From Flavobacteriaceae bacterium (GTDB lineage: Bacteria > Bacteroidota > Bacteroidia > Flavobacteriales > Flavobacteriaceae), in assembly GCA_002862705.1 (NCBI GenBank), contig PKDU01000052.1, positions 17,772-81,771 of the forward strand: a stretch of 64,000 bases of DNA. The letters are read 5' to 3'. Made by a program: the position numbers and the translations under genes. Position 1 is the first letter of the stretch. The number at the start of each line of letters is the position of its first letter. The notes under the pieces were generated by a model. That model ran no database searches. It had not been told where the DNA came from and saw nothing but the letters and a program-made list of their open reading frames with translations. Below, in pieces: positions 34,127 to 44,241 of the stretch.

Positions 34127-35416
34127 ATGAGAATATTCCTAGCGCTTTTTATTTTTTCACTTTCCTTTTCAAACGGGCAAAATTTGGATAATACCGTTCG
34201 TGAACTTATTCAAGAAAACTTAGCTGAAACTACCGAACTACGACATTGGTTTCACCAAAACGCCGAACTGAGTAACCGTGAGTTTAAGACCTCGGAACGC
34301 ATTGCTCTGGAGTTAAGGAAAATTGGGCTTGAACCACAGACGGGAATTGCCAAAACTGGCGTTCTTGCTGTTTTGAACGAAGGTAAGGCGGGACCTGTAG
34401 TAGCACTTCGAGCAGACATTGATGGCTTACCTGTAAAAGAGCGGGCAGACATTGCCTGGGCATCCAACATTACTGGGATTTATAATGGAGAAGAGGTTCC
34501 CGTGATGCATGCATGTGGCCATGATACGCACACAGCTATTTTACTTGCTACAGCCAAAGTCTTGTACCGTTTGCGCGATCAGATTCCGGGGCAAGTAAAA
34601 TTTATTTTTCAGCCTGCTGAGGAGGGACCACCACCGGGTGAAGAGGGTGGAGCAGAGCTCATGGTTAAAGAAGGCGTACTAAAAAACCCTGATGTTGATG
34701 TTGTGTTTGGTCTACACATTAATGCGCAAACCACAGTTGGACAAGTCAGGTTACGACCTGAATCGATTATGGCTGCTGTAGATGAGTTTCGCATTGATTT
34801 AAAAGGAGTGCAAACCCATGGATCTACTCCTTGGACTGGAATTGACCCGATTGTGACGGCTTCGCAAATGATTAATTCGATTCAAACAATCGTCAGCCGC
34901 AATATGCGTCTTACTAGAGCGGCTGCTGTGGTTACCATTGGTAGTATTCATGGAGGTGTTCGTTCGAACATTATACCAGAAGACTTGTATATGTTGGGAA
35001 CCATCAGAACCCTAGACGATTCCATGCGCACTACCGTACTAAAACGCTTGGACGAAATCGTTAGCAACGTGGCTGCAGCCAATAATGTAACGGCCAAGTT
35101 ATCTTTTTTGAACAGCTACCCTGTAACCTATAACGACCCAGATTTGTACGCTAAAATGCTGCCCTCTTTACAAAGAGTATGCGGTCCCGAAAATGTCAGC
35201 TATATGGATGCCATTACAGGAGCCGAAGATTTTTCATTTTTTCAAAAAGAAGTGCCTGGCATTTATTTTTTTATTGGAGGTAGCAAAAAGGGACATGACG
35301 CAAGCAAAGCTGCTCCCCATCATACGCCTGATTTTTTTGTAGATGACTCCGCTCTTGAAACGGGAGTTAAAGCAATGACTACACTAACCCTTGATTACCT
35401 TTCGGCGGGTTCATAA
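34127..35416 (+). CDS. M20 family amidohydrolase (secreted)
   Basis: A 429-residue zinc hydrolase of the N-acyl-L-amino acid amidohydrolase type with a signal peptide (FSLSFSNGQ). Metal site residues: MHACGHDTHTA, PAEEG and a late GAEDFSFF. The dimerisation domain contains RNMRLTRAAAVVTIGSIHGG. It probably removes acyl groups from amino acids or peptides in the periplasm. It starts 14 nt after yjbQ and ends 6 nt inside the convergent DUF2905 gene. Confidence 0.92.
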   Translation: MRIFLALFIFSLSFSNGQNLDNTVRELIQENLAETTELRHWFHQNAELSNREFKTSERIALELRKIGLEPQTGIAKTGVLAVLNEGKAGPVVALRADIDGLPVKERADIAWASNITGIYNGEEVPVMHACGHDTHTAILLATAKVLYRLRDQIPGQVKFIFQPAEEGPPPGEEGGAELMVKEGVLKNPDVDVVFGLHINAQTTVGQVRLRPESIMAAVDEFRIDLKGVQTHGSTPWTGIDPIVTASQMINSIQTIVSRNMRLTRAAAVVTIGSIHGGVRSNIIPEDLYMLGTIRTLDDSMRTTVLKRLDEIVSNVAAANNVTAKLSFLNSYPVTYNDPDLYAKMLPSLQRVCGPENVSYMDAITGAEDFSFFQKEVPGIYFFIGGSKKGHDASKAAPHHTPDFFVDDSALETGVKAMTTLTLDYLSAGS

Positions 35417-35611
35417 TCGCTTAAAAAGATAAAAAATCAAACTTAGGGCAAGGCTAATCAGGATAGAAGTTCCCAAAGGGAAATAAACTTTGGTATTCCC
35501 TTTTTCCCAACGCAGATCTAATGGATTTTTGTAACCGTATTGCTCTGCGGCAATCCATATGATGCCCATAACTACTAGTAAAAAACCAGAGAGGATTAAA
35601 TATTTACCCAT
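35411..35611 (-). CDS. DUF2905 family small membrane protein
   Basis: A 66-residue protein with two membrane helices: MGKYLILSGFLLVVMGIIW and the C-terminal GTSILISLALSLIFYLF, with a charged linker LRWEKGNTKVYFPLG. This matches DUF2905. The function is unknown. The ATG overlaps the murF stop by one base (TGATG); a GTG one codon earlier is possible but unnecessary. Confidence 0.82.
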   Translation of the reverse strand: MGKYLILSGFLLVVMGIIWIAAEQYGYKNPLDLRWEKGNTKVYFPLGTSILISLALSLIFYLFKRL

Positions 35612-36867
35612 CACAAAAATTCAATTACTTGTTCCAAGGTTGCGCTTCGTGAACCTTTAAGTAGTATTTCGGTTGCATCAATAGGATTGTTTTTCAGAAA
35701 ATCAGCTAGCTCAGCTACTGAAGAAAACCAATTTTCTTCAACAAGCGATTTATAGGGTTGGCCTACCCAGTAGCAAGAATCAAAATCCAAGGTACCTACC
35801 AGCTTAACTAATGATCTATGTTCTGCTTGCTCAAAGGAACCAAGCTCTGCCATATGCCCAAGAATTACTGCTTTTTTCCCTTGACGTTTGCTAAATGCAC
35901 GAATCGCAGCCTGCATGCTTGTCGGGTTGGCATTGTAGGCATCTAGGGTTAGTGTTTTTCCATTTTGAATACGTAGCTGAGAGCGACTGTTGTTTGGTGC
36001 GTAATTAGTTATGGCACTGGCAGCATCTTTTGGCGCTACCCCAAAGTGCATCCCAACGCAATACGCTGCCGCTATATTGGCATTATTGTAACTGCCCGTA
36101 AGTTTGGTTTTAACTGTCAGTTGTTCCATACATACAGTCAAGGTTGGTTCTTCTTCAACAATTTCAATAGACCTTGAATTATATGTAACACAATGATTTT
36201 TGCCTAAGGATGAAATCAATTTCGGATTTTCTTCGTCGACAAAGATAAGTCCATTTGTTTTTTCAAGATACCGATACAATTCTGTTTTCCCTTGTAAAAC
36301 GCCTTCCTCAGAGCCAAATCCTTCTAAATGGGCTTTGCCAACGTTGGTTATTAGGCCGTAAGTAGGTTGGGCTATCTCACACAAAAATGCAATCTCTTTA
36401 AGGTGATTGGCTCCCATTTCAATAATGGCATGGCTGTGTGCTGTCGTGAGGCGTAATAATGTTAGCGGCACGCCTATGTGGTTGTTTAGGTTCCCCTCAG
36501 TAGCCAATACCGTATAGGTGGTGCTTAGAACCGTGTCTATTAGCGCTTTAGTCGTGGTTTTGCCATTGCTTCCGGTTAATGCAAGTACGGGAATGTTAAA
36601 TTGCTTTCTATGGTGATGGGCAAGTGCTTGTAGTGTTTCTAGGACATCATCAACCAAATAACAAGCTTGGTTTGCGTCAGCTGTGGTTTTGTTGTCAACT
36701 ATGGCAGCCAATGCGCCCTTTTCAATGGTTTGATGCGCAAATGCGTTGGCATCAAAGTTAGGGCCCTTGAGGGCAAAAAAAAGTTGGTTGGATTTTACCT
36801 TCCTGCTATCGGTTTGAACTCCCGAAGATTTTAAGAATAATTGATATACTTCTTGTAGCGAAGTCAT
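35611..36867 (-). CDS. murF: UDP-MurNAc-tripeptide D-Ala-D-Ala ligase MurF
   Basis: A 418-residue Mur ligase that adds D-Ala-D-Ala in peptidoglycan synthesis. Domains: N-terminal substrate domain (TDSRKVKSNQLFFALKG), central ATPase with LTGSNGKTTTKALI, GNLNNHIGVPLTLL and EMGANHLKEIAFL, and a C-terminal domain with LDAYNANPTSMQAAI. The start is the ATG at 36867, 4 nt after the gldJ stop. A longer frame would begin inside gldJ and lacks family similarity. It is translated after gldJ on the same mRNA. Confidence 0.95.
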   Translation of the reverse strand: MTSLQEVYQLFLKSSGVQTDSRKVKSNQLFFALKGPNFDANAFAHQTIEKGALAAIVDNKTTADANQACYLVDDVLETLQALAHHHRKQFNIPVLALTGSNGKTTTKALIDTVLSTTYTVLATEGNLNNHIGVPLTLLRLTTAHSHAIIEMGANHLKEIAFLCEIAQPTYGLITNVGKAHLEGFGSEEGVLQGKTELYRYLEKTNGLIFVDEENPKLISSLGKNHCVTYNSRSIEIVEEEPTLTVCMEQLTVKTKLTGSYNNANIAAAYCVGMHFGVAPKDAASAITNYAPNNSRSQLRIQNGKTLTLDAYNANPTSMQAAIRAFSKRQGKKAVILGHMAELGSFEQAEHRSLVKLVGTLDFDSCYWVGQPYKSLVEENWFSSVAELADFLKNNPIDATEILLKGSRSATLEQVIEFL

Positions 36868-36871
36868 GCGT

Positions 36872-38491
36872 TTAGTCGCGCGGACGTTTCTTTTTACTGC
36901 TTTCACCTAAATAGGACATCGCACAACGGAAGCCTATGTAATCTGCCGCCATAAACTCGGGCAAATAGCGTCTTTGTGCAGGGTCTAGCCAGTATGCGCG
37001 ATCTTTCCACGAACCACCCTTGACAACACGTGTCTGGTCAGATACCAGTGATTTTACATCATTTTGGTTTTGGATCGGATTGCCGTCTTTGTCAATGGCA
37101 AACTTATACATCTCTGTTTCGTCTGGATTCGGGATTGATTTTTCGTCTCCATCCAAATAGTTTGGATTGTATGCGCGATTAAAGTTTGGTCTAAATTGCG
37201 CGTCTGATTCGTCGATCTCAGTAAATTCAACTTGTCCTGGCAGCGCCTTAACGTTAAACTTGTTGTTAGGTGTAGTATCAATTTCTAACTCGTTTACCAC
37301 AACCGTTTTTCCGTCTTCGCCTATAGCGGGTTTGGTATAAAGGTTTCCTCTGTAGTAGCTCATATCAGAAACATCACTGTTAATGATAGGTCTATATACA
37401 TCAGCTACCCATTCTGCCACATTTCCAGCCATACCGTACAAGCCAAAGCTGTTGGCAGGGAATGCACGAACTGGTGCTGTGATATCTGCATTGTCAGAAG
37501 ACCATCCTGCAACACCACTATAATCTCCTTTTCCTTGTTTGAAGTTGGCCAATTGGTCTCCTTCATTTCTTCGTTTCGTTGATCTTGTAGAGTCACCTGA
37601 CCAAGGGTATTTCTTTTTACCACGGTAGCTGTTGTATTCTCTGAGTTCAGAAAGCCCAAGTGCTGCATATTCCCATTCCGCTTCTGTTGGTAAACGATAT
37701 TCGGGTAACAACAATCCCTTTTCGCGTTTGACAAAAGTAAGCGCAGTTGAGTCTGTCTCTCTGCCACGAGGCTGTGCGTTTCTTCCAGCCACATCGGCAA
37801 TATTACCTCCGTATACCTTGTCTGGTGCGCGTAAATACGTTTGTGTGTTGAATTCGTTTCCAGGTGAAATACTGTCAATTTGTAAGCTAACCCCTTTTTC
37901 GATGTAACCTTCTCGCTCCAACAAGCCTTCGTTAACACGCTCGGTACGCCATTTGGCATAGTTGGTAGCTTGTTGCCAAGTAACACCAATAACGGGGTAG
38001 TCTTGGAAAGAAGGGTGACGCAAGTAATTGTTCACCATGTCTTCGTTAAATCCAAGTGGACTTCGCCATACCATCGTATCGGGGAGTGCAGCAGCATACA
38101 CATCTGAGTAGGCATCACCTTGGTTTTTATATACACGTTCTAACCAATCCAAATATTCGTTATACATCAAGTTTGTGACTTCTGTTTCGTCCATGTAGAA
38201 TGAGCGGACCTGTACACGCACAGGAGTATTGTTCCAATCGCGCATGACGTCGTCTTGAACCCTGCCTTTGACAAATGTTCCTCCAGGGATAAATACCAAC
38301 CCAGGACCAGCCTCTTGCCCTTTGTAGTTTGTTTCATATTGGAAGCCACCACGCGAAGAATTTATGTCTAATCCTGTTCCTTGGGAAACATTTGAACGGC
38401 GTTTGCTTGAGCTGCAACTTGCAAGAAGTGCAATTATTAAAGCGGAAATGAATAGATTTGTGTACGTTTTCATTGTTAATTTTCGATTCAT
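36872..38491 (-). CDS. gldJ: Gliding motility lipoprotein GldJ
   Basis: A 539-residue lipoprotein with lipobox LLASC and a formylglycine-generating-enzyme (FGE-sulfatase) domain: GLVFIPGGTFVKG, FYMDETEVTNLMYNEYLDW, YPVIGVTWQQATNYAKW, RLPTEAEWEYAALG, GLYGMAGNVAEWVADVY and VVKGGSWKDRAYW. It is related to GldK and SprA-associated ring lipoproteins; GldJ is needed for gliding and for GldK stability in Flavobacterium. A second ATG at 38473 gives a shorter, equally good signal peptide. It is divergent from porU; no TANNTTTG box was found in the 119-bp gap. Confidence 0.94.
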   Translation of the reverse strand: MNRKLTMKTYTNLFISALIIALLASCSSSKRRSNVSQGTGLDINSSRGGFQYETNYKGQEAGPGLVFIPGGTFVKGRVQDDVMRDWNNTPVRVQVRSFYMDETEVTNLMYNEYLDWLERVYKNQGDAYSDVYAAALPDTMVWRSPLGFNEDMVNNYLRHPSFQDYPVIGVTWQQATNYAKWRTERVNEGLLEREGYIEKGVSLQIDSISPGNEFNTQTYLRAPDKVYGGNIADVAGRNAQPRGRETDSTALTFVKREKGLLLPEYRLPTEAEWEYAALGLSELREYNSYRGKKKYPWSGDSTRSTKRRNEGDQLANFKQGKGDYSGVAGWSSDNADITAPVRAFPANSFGLYGMAGNVAEWVADVYRPIINSDVSDMSYYRGNLYTKPAIGEDGKTVVVNELEIDTTPNNKFNVKALPGQVEFTEIDESDAQFRPNFNRAYNPNYLDGDEKSIPNPDETEMYKFAIDKDGNPIQNQNDVKSLVSDQTRVVKGGSWKDRAYWLDPAQRRYLPEFMAADYIGFRCAMSYLGESSKKKRPRD

Positions 38492-38610
38492 ATCAAAGGT
38501 GCAATATACGAATAAATAGTGCGTTTATGTACTTACAAAACGAAGTCAGGTGTAAATTAGTATGCAATACTCATTATACGAATACATATCCATTATCGTT
38601 ATAACTATAC

Positions 38611-41600
38611 ATGCGTAACAAATTATTAGCTTTTTTCTTCTTTGTTTGTGGATGGAATCTCATTTCTGCACAAAGCTTGAATACGCATCCTTTTTTAGAC
38701 GAAACGATGGTTTCGTGGCGTCAATTTAGCGTTGAAGAAACGGGGGTTCATAAAATTACCAAAGATTTTTTGAGCAAACTCGACCTTCCCGTTCAGGAAA
38801 TAGACCCAAGGACCATTCGAATTTTTGGGCGTGGTGGTCAAATGCTACCATTGAAATTGGGCGATGCGGTTGAAACCTTGTACGAGAATGCACTCATCGT
38901 AAAGGGAGAGGAAGACGGTAGCTTTGATGATGCGGATTACATTCTTTTTATGGGTTATGCCAACGACACATGGAACAAAGAAAGTGAAACCTATCTAAAC
39001 CTCTATCATGACACCGCACAATATTATATAACATATGGCACCTCTTTTGGAAAACGTGCCTTGGCTATGGAAGGTACAGCTAGTCCAGAAACAGCTGCAG
39101 TAACCGATGCCGTTTACACTGCTTTTTTAGAGGAGGATAAATACAATATAGGATCGCTTGGGAGGCGATGGTTTGGTAAGCGTTTTTCTAATGATAAGGA
39201 AGAATCATTCACACTTGAAACGCCTAATGTTGCCTCGGGCACTCAAATTGATGTAGCGGCAAGAGTTGCTTCAGACGGCTCAAACACCACCTCATTTAGG
39301 TTAACCATTGGCGGAGATGCAGATGCTAAATCCATCAGCGGTACCAGTAAAACGATAGTTGGTTCAGCGCCTAGCACAAGTTTCAATAAGCTTAGAGGCA
39401 TGATTCATTTGCCGCAAAATGCCGCAGAAAGCATTACAGCAAAACTACTATATGACGCTAATGGCGATTTGTCTTCCAATGGATATTTAGATTTTATTAT
39501 GGCGCAATACCAAAGAAACTTGGACGGCGCTGGAGGTAGTTTTATGTTCTCATTGGCGTCCCAAGACGCCGCGCAACAGCTGGCGGTAGCTGCTGCTTCG
39601 CCCGAAACCTGTGTGTGGGAACTGGATGGTGATGTTGTTCACATGCCGCCTGCTGGCGCAACTGCATTTGGCTGTGATGTCATTGTGGACGAAGACAGTA
39701 AATTTTATTTGTCAACAGCCTATAAAACACCAACCTATAGACGCAGCACACGTGTATTGAACCCCACTTCGTTTTTAAAGAACCTAATGGCATTGCCGCC
39801 CACAACGTATTTGTTGATTACATCAGAAGCATTTCGGAAAGAAGCAGAGCTATTGGTGAGTTATCGCAAAAATGTGGCGGGATTGTCGGCTCAAGTCGTA
39901 ACAGTTGAGGAAATTTATGAGGCCTTCTCAACAGGGCAACAAGATATTGCTGCAATTCGAAACTTTGTGCGCTACCTGTATTTTTCTCAGGGCAAAAAAC
40001 TCAAATACTTGTGCTTGTTTGGGGACACGAGTTATGACTATAAAAAAAGAACTGCTGCCAACGATATGGTGGTACCGACTTTCCATGCGTTAAATAGTTT
40101 TTCATTAACGAATTCCTTTATGTCAGATGATTTTTTCGTCATGTTGGACGAAAATGAAGGAATGCTAACGTCTTTTGACCATATGGATGTTGCCGTAGGT
40201 CGAATGGTTTTTTCCGATGCTTCTCAAGCGCGTGTTTTGGTAAATAAAGTTATCGATTACGAAAGCCCAACAAATAAGGGTAGCTGGAACAATAGCTTTA
40301 CAATTCTTTCCGATGATGCAGATGTAGGAAAAAATAAAGATGACTTTTCACTTCAAGTTACCCTTGATGCTTTGGGTGATGAAATTGTGCGTCAGAAACC
40401 GCTGATGAATATTACCAAGATTCACTCAGACGCCTATAAGCAAGTTGCCTCAGCGGGGGGAGACCGTTACCCAGACGTGGAGATTGCTTTAGCGAATAGG
40501 TTATCACAAGGGACTTTGGTTGTCAATTATTTTGGACACGGAGGAGAAGATGGTTTGGCTCAAGAATTTATTGTGGATAAAGACATGGCCTCAACTTTGT
40601 TTCATCCAGGGAAATACCCGCTTTTTATCACGGTTACTTGCGAGTTTTCCCGATTTGACAACCACACTAGACCCACAGCTGGTGAAATGCTTTACCAAAA
40701 TCCAACAGGCGGTGCCATTGGTATGGTTTCAACTACCCGACAGATTTTCATTAACAGAGGGATTGATTACAACAAAATTTTATCTAAGTACTTATTTGCT
40801 TACGGAAGTGAAGATTACACCAGTATTGCTGAAGCCTTACGGCGTGCTAAAAATGAATTTACAGATGCAAACCAAAAACGAGTGCTGTTTTATATCGGTG
40901 ATCCAGCCCTTAAACTTCATATTCCCAAGCGAGAAATTGCCATATCGCATTTAAATGGCGTACCCATTGATGAGGTTGCTGTTGGAGCGCGGCAATTTAA
41001 AGCACTTGATAAGATCACTTTGGATGGTCAAATATTGGGCCCTTCAGGGGTGCTTCAACAAGATTTTAATGGTACAGTAAGCCTACAGATTTTTGATAAA
41101 GAAGTGGAACGCTCAACATTGGGCAATGACCAAGCCAAAACAATGAACTTTCAAACACTTGGCGCACAGGTTTTCGAAGGGCTTGCTACGGTTACCGATG
41201 GCTTATTTTCGTCCACTTTTGTTATTCCAAAAGACATCAATCTCGATGTAGATGCTGCTAGAATCAGTTTTATTGCCTTTAATCAGGATAAGACCGAGTC
41301 TGTGGGTGGTTCTTCAAATCAGTTCGACATAGGAGGAATAAACACGGCTGCTGCTAGCGATACGCAAGGCCCCACAATAGACGTCTTTTTAGAAAACAGA
41401 AGTTTTGTTGATGGTGGAAAAGTCTTTAATAGCCCAATGCTTATCGTTGATTTTGAAGATGAAAATGGCATCAATTCGTCTGGCGGATTGGGACACGATA
41501 TCACCGCTACGCTAGACAACAATCAAGCGAGCCCGTATGTGCTCAATGCTTTTTATTCCACAGTGTTGGATGATTTCACTAAAGGAACGCTTTCGTATCC

Positions 41601-42018
41601 GTTAAACAATTTGGAATTGGGATTTCACACCCTTACGCTCCGCGCATGGGACACCCATAACAATCCAAGTAGTAAAACCATTAGTTTTACCGTGGTTGAT
41701 AGCAGCGTAATTCAAATCGAAAATGTATTTAACTCGCCCAACCCTGTTACAAATCAAACCACATTTTTTGTGCAACACAACAGGCCTAGAGAGTTGCTTG
41801 ACGTGAAAATTTCTATATTTACCGTCGACGGGAAACGCATTTGGGATAGCAGCCAAGAAGTGTTCTCATCAAGCTACCTGATCGATAGCTTAACGTGGGA
41901 TGCAACAACCTACAGCGGTCAAAAAGTAAATAAAGGAACCTATGTATACACGATTGAACTAATTTCAACGTTATCAAATTCAAGCGATATATATTCTGGA
42001 AAACTTATTGTTAACTAA
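38611..42018 (+). CDS. porU: Type IX secretion sortase PorU
   Basis: An 1135-residue secreted cysteine protease of the gingipain (C25) family that removes the C-terminal signal of T9SS cargo and links cargo to the surface. A signal peptide is present (LISAQ). The catalytic dyad is visible: His643 in NYFGHGGEDG and Cys677 in TVTCEFSRFD. Later regions are beta-rich and the C-terminus has a FlgD-like signal domain (NSPNPVTNQTTFFVQHNR, NKGTYVYTIEL). porV starts 2 nt after the stop, the conserved porU-porV pair. Confidence 0.95.
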   Translation: MRNKLLAFFFFVCGWNLISAQSLNTHPFLDETMVSWRQFSVEETGVHKITKDFLSKLDLPVQEIDPRTIRIFGRGGQMLPLKLGDAVETLYENALIVKGEEDGSFDDADYILFMGYANDTWNKESETYLNLYHDTAQYYITYGTSFGKRALAMEGTASPETAAVTDAVYTAFLEEDKYNIGSLGRRWFGKRFSNDKEESFTLETPNVASGTQIDVAARVASDGSNTTSFRLTIGGDADAKSISGTSKTIVGSAPSTSFNKLRGMIHLPQNAAESITAKLLYDANGDLSSNGYLDFIMAQYQRNLDGAGGSFMFSLASQDAAQQLAVAAASPETCVWELDGDVVHMPPAGATAFGCDVIVDEDSKFYLSTAYKTPTYRRSTRVLNPTSFLKNLMALPPTTYLLITSEAFRKEAELLVSYRKNVAGLSAQVVTVEEIYEAFSTGQQDIAAIRNFVRYLYFSQGKKLKYLCLFGDTSYDYKKRTAANDMVVPTFHALNSFSLTNSFMSDDFFVMLDENEGMLTSFDHMDVAVGRMVFSDASQARVLVNKVIDYESPTNKGSWNNSFTILSDDADVGKNKDDFSLQVTLDALGDEIVRQKPLMNITKIHSDAYKQVASAGGDRYPDVEIALANRLSQGTLVVNYFGHGGEDGLAQEFIVDKDMASTLFHPGKYPLFITVTCEFSRFDNHTRPTAGEMLYQNPTGGAIGMVSTTRQIFINRGIDYNKILSKYLFAYGSEDYTSIAEALRRAKNEFTDANQKRVLFYIGDPALKLHIPKREIAISHLNGVPIDEVAVGARQFKALDKITLDGQILGPSGVLQQDFNGTVSLQIFDKEVERSTLGNDQAKTMNFQTLGAQVFEGLATVTDGLFSSTFVIPKDINLDVDAARISFIAFNQDKTESVGGSSNQFDIGGINTAAASDTQGPTIDVFLENRSFVDGGKVFNSPMLIVDFEDENGINSSGGLGHDITATLDNNQASPYVLNAFYSTVLDDFTKGTLSYPLNNLELGFHTLTLRAWDTHNNPSSKTISFTVVDSSVIQIENVFNSPNPVTNQTTFFVQHNRPRELLDVKISIFTVDGKRIWDSSQEVFSSSYLIDSLTWDATTYSGQKVNKGTYVYTIELISTLSNSSDIYSGKLIVN

Positions 42019-42020
42019 TT

Positions 42021-43172
42021 ATGAAAAAAATAACACTACTTACACTGCTTTTATTGGCAGCCCAACTCACTTTTTCTCAAAATAACATTCGCGTGGTCAC
42101 CACAGCCGTACCCTTTTTATCCATAGCGCCTGATGCGCGCGCTGCTGCTTTAGGTGATCAAGGTGTGGCTACCTCTTCAGATGCATTTGCCAACCATTGG
42201 AATCCAGCAAAATATGCTTTTATAGGAAACGATACGGGTGCTGCGATCAGCTATACGCCTTATTTGAGCAAGCTGGTAAACGATATTTTTTTAGCTGATG
42301 TCACGTATTATAGGGCCATAGATGACCGTTCTGCTTGGGCGGTTGGTTTGCGTTATTTCAGCCTTGGTGAAATCCAGATTGGTGAAACACCTGCGGATTT
42401 TATAAACCCACTTATAGAAAGACCTAACGAATATGTTTTTGATGCTTCTTATGCACTAAAGCTGAGCGATAAATTCTCCATGGCCATTCAAGGATCGTTT
42501 TTGACTTCGGACCTAAAATTAAGATCATCTACAACAAACGACAGTACTTCTGCGAGTACGGTGGCTGTTGGTATCTCAGGTTTTTACCAGTCTTATGAAG
42601 TGCCTTACTCCAGCTTTTCTGGTATGTGGCGTGCAGGTTTCAATATTTCGAACATAGGTCCCAAATTAAAATATGAAGACGAGGGACAATCAGACTTTTT
42701 ACCCACTAACTTAAAGCTAGGTGGTGGTTTTGATTTTATTTTTGATTCCTATAACAAACTTGCCGTAAGCTTGGAAATCAACAAGCTTTTGGTGCCTTCA
42801 CCAAGCGAACCCATTACAGACGGTGATGGAAATATTACTGGATATGCGCAACCCAGTGACGTGGGTGTTTTGTCTGGTATCTTTAAGTCGTTTGGCGATG
42901 CGCCCGACGGTTTCAGCGAGGAATTAAAAGAATTTACGTGGTCGCTTGGTGCTGAATTCATGTATGATGAATCATTTGCATTGCGTGCAGGATACTTTAA
43001 TGAGAACGAACTAAAAGGAGCTAGAAAATTCTTCACCCTCGGTGCTGGATTTAAATATAATGTTATCGATGTTGATTTGTCCTATTTAATATCTGCTGGC
43101 AGGGTTGTAAACCCACTAGAAAACACCTTGAGGTTCTCCTTGACGTTTAATTTTGGGGCAGAGCGCTATTAA
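42021..43172 (+). CDS. porV: Type IX secretion outer-membrane shuttle PorV
   Basis: A 383-residue FadL-like beta-barrel protein with signal peptide (LAAQLTFSQ). PorV marks: PFLSIAPDARAAALGDQGVA near the mature N-terminus, SDAFANHWNPAKYAF, and a final aromatic-rich strand (LRFSLTFNFGAERY). It collects cargo from the SprA translocon and delivers it to PorU. It is co-transcribed with porU. The downstream pdhA has its own promoter. Confidence 0.95.
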   Translation: MKKITLLTLLLLAAQLTFSQNNIRVVTTAVPFLSIAPDARAAALGDQGVATSSDAFANHWNPAKYAFIGNDTGAAISYTPYLSKLVNDIFLADVTYYRAIDDRSAWAVGLRYFSLGEIQIGETPADFINPLIERPNEYVFDASYALKLSDKFSMAIQGSFLTSDLKLRSSTTNDSTSASTVAVGISGFYQSYEVPYSSFSGMWRAGFNISNIGPKLKYEDEGQSDFLPTNLKLGGGFDFIFDSYNKLAVSLEINKLLVPSPSEPITDGDGNITGYAQPSDVGVLSGIFKSFGDAPDGFSEELKEFTWSLGAEFMYDESFALRAGYFNENELKGARKFFTLGAGFKYNVIDVDLSYLISAGRVVNPLENTLRFSLTFNFGAERY

Positions 43173-43189
43173 GCCTTAGTTTTCGTTTT

Positions 43190-43217
43190 TTTGCCAAAGT
43201 AAGTTGCCTTATCTTTG
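43190..43217 (+). promoter_or_regulatory. Promoter of pdhA-pdhC
   Basis: TTTG (43190-43193), 16-nt spacer, TATCTTTG (43210-43217): both elements of the Bacteroidota promoter. The ATG is 24 nt further on. Confidence 0.65.
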
Positions 43218-43241
43218 CCATTCGCATAATTGACGCGCATT

Positions 43242-44240
43242 ATGAAAGAAGTCACACGTGACACCTATCTCGATTGGTACAAAAACATGATGTTCTGGCG
43301 CAAGTTTGAAGATAAACTTGCCTCGGTTTACATACAACAAAAAGTTCGTGGGTTTCTACACCTTTACAATGGACAAGAAGCTATTTTAGCAGGTTCGCTT
43401 CACGCCATGGACCTTACCAAAGATCGCATGATTACCGCATACCGTAATCACGTACAACCCATAGGAATGGGCGTTGACCCTAAAAGAGTGATGGCTGAGT
43501 TATATGGAAAAGCTACAGGAACATCAAATGGGCTGGGTGGTTCGATGCATATTTTCTCAAAAGAACACCGTTTTCACGGAGGTCATGGTATTGTAGGAGG
43601 TCAAATACCTCTTGGTGCTGGAATGGCCTTTGGAGATAAATACCATGGAAGCGATGCCGTAACACTTTGTTTTATGGGCGATGGTGCTGTGCGTCAAGGT
43701 TCACTTCACGAAACACTTAATTTGGCCATGCTCTGGAAGCTGCCTGTAGTATTTATTGTCGAAAACAACGGATACGCCATGGGTACCTCAGTAGAACGTA
43801 CAGCCAACCACACAGATATTTGGAAACTTGGACTAGGCTATGAAATGCCTTGTGGCCCTCTTGACGGGATGAATCCTGTTGCTGTTGCAGAAGGTATAGA
43901 CGAAGCCATTCAGCGTGCACGACGTGGCGATGGTCCTACATTTTTGGAGGCCAAGACCTATCGTTACCGTGGCCACTCCATGTCTGATGCACAACATTAC
44001 CGCACTAAGGATGAGGTGGAGGAATATCGTAAGATTGATCCCATCACTCAGGTAAAAGATATTATCCTAGCGGAAAACTACGCTACTGAAGAAGAACTGG
44101 CTGAAGTACTTGTGGATGTAAAAGCTCGTGTTAAGGAGTGCGAAGACTTTGCAGAGTCATCGCCATTCCCTGAAAAGAATGTAATGTACGACGCAGTTTA
44201 CGAACAAGAAGATTATCCATTTATCTCACACAAACTATAA
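43242..44240 (+). CDS. pdhA: Pyruvate dehydrogenase E1 component, alpha subunit
   Basis: A 332-residue thiamine diphosphate-dependent subunit. The ThDP motif is FMGDGAVRQGSLHETLNLAML...VENNGYAMGT; the phosphorylation-loop-like RYRGHSMSDAQHYR is conserved. Together with an E1 beta it decarboxylates pyruvate and acetylates the lipoyl arm of E2. The start is the ATG at 43242; an in-frame TTG at 43230 is not needed. E1 beta is not adjacent; pdhC (E2) follows after 1 nt. Confidence 0.95.
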   Translation: MKEVTRDTYLDWYKNMMFWRKFEDKLASVYIQQKVRGFLHLYNGQEAILAGSLHAMDLTKDRMITAYRNHVQPIGMGVDPKRVMAELYGKATGTSNGLGGSMHIFSKEHRFHGGHGIVGGQIPLGAGMAFGDKYHGSDAVTLCFMGDGAVRQGSLHETLNLAMLWKLPVVFIVENNGYAMGTSVERTANHTDIWKLGLGYEMPCGPLDGMNPVAVAEGIDEAIQRARRGDGPTFLEAKTYRYRGHSMSDAQHYRTKDEVEEYRKIDPITQVKDIILAENYATEEELAEVLVDVKARVKECEDFAESSPFPEKNVMYDAVYEQEDYPFISHKL

Positions 44241-44241
44241 T

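Noticed and set aside
37405..37989. 194-codon reverse frame inside gldJ
   Set aside because: Same strand, wrong frame; the gldJ frame has all FGE-domain motifs.
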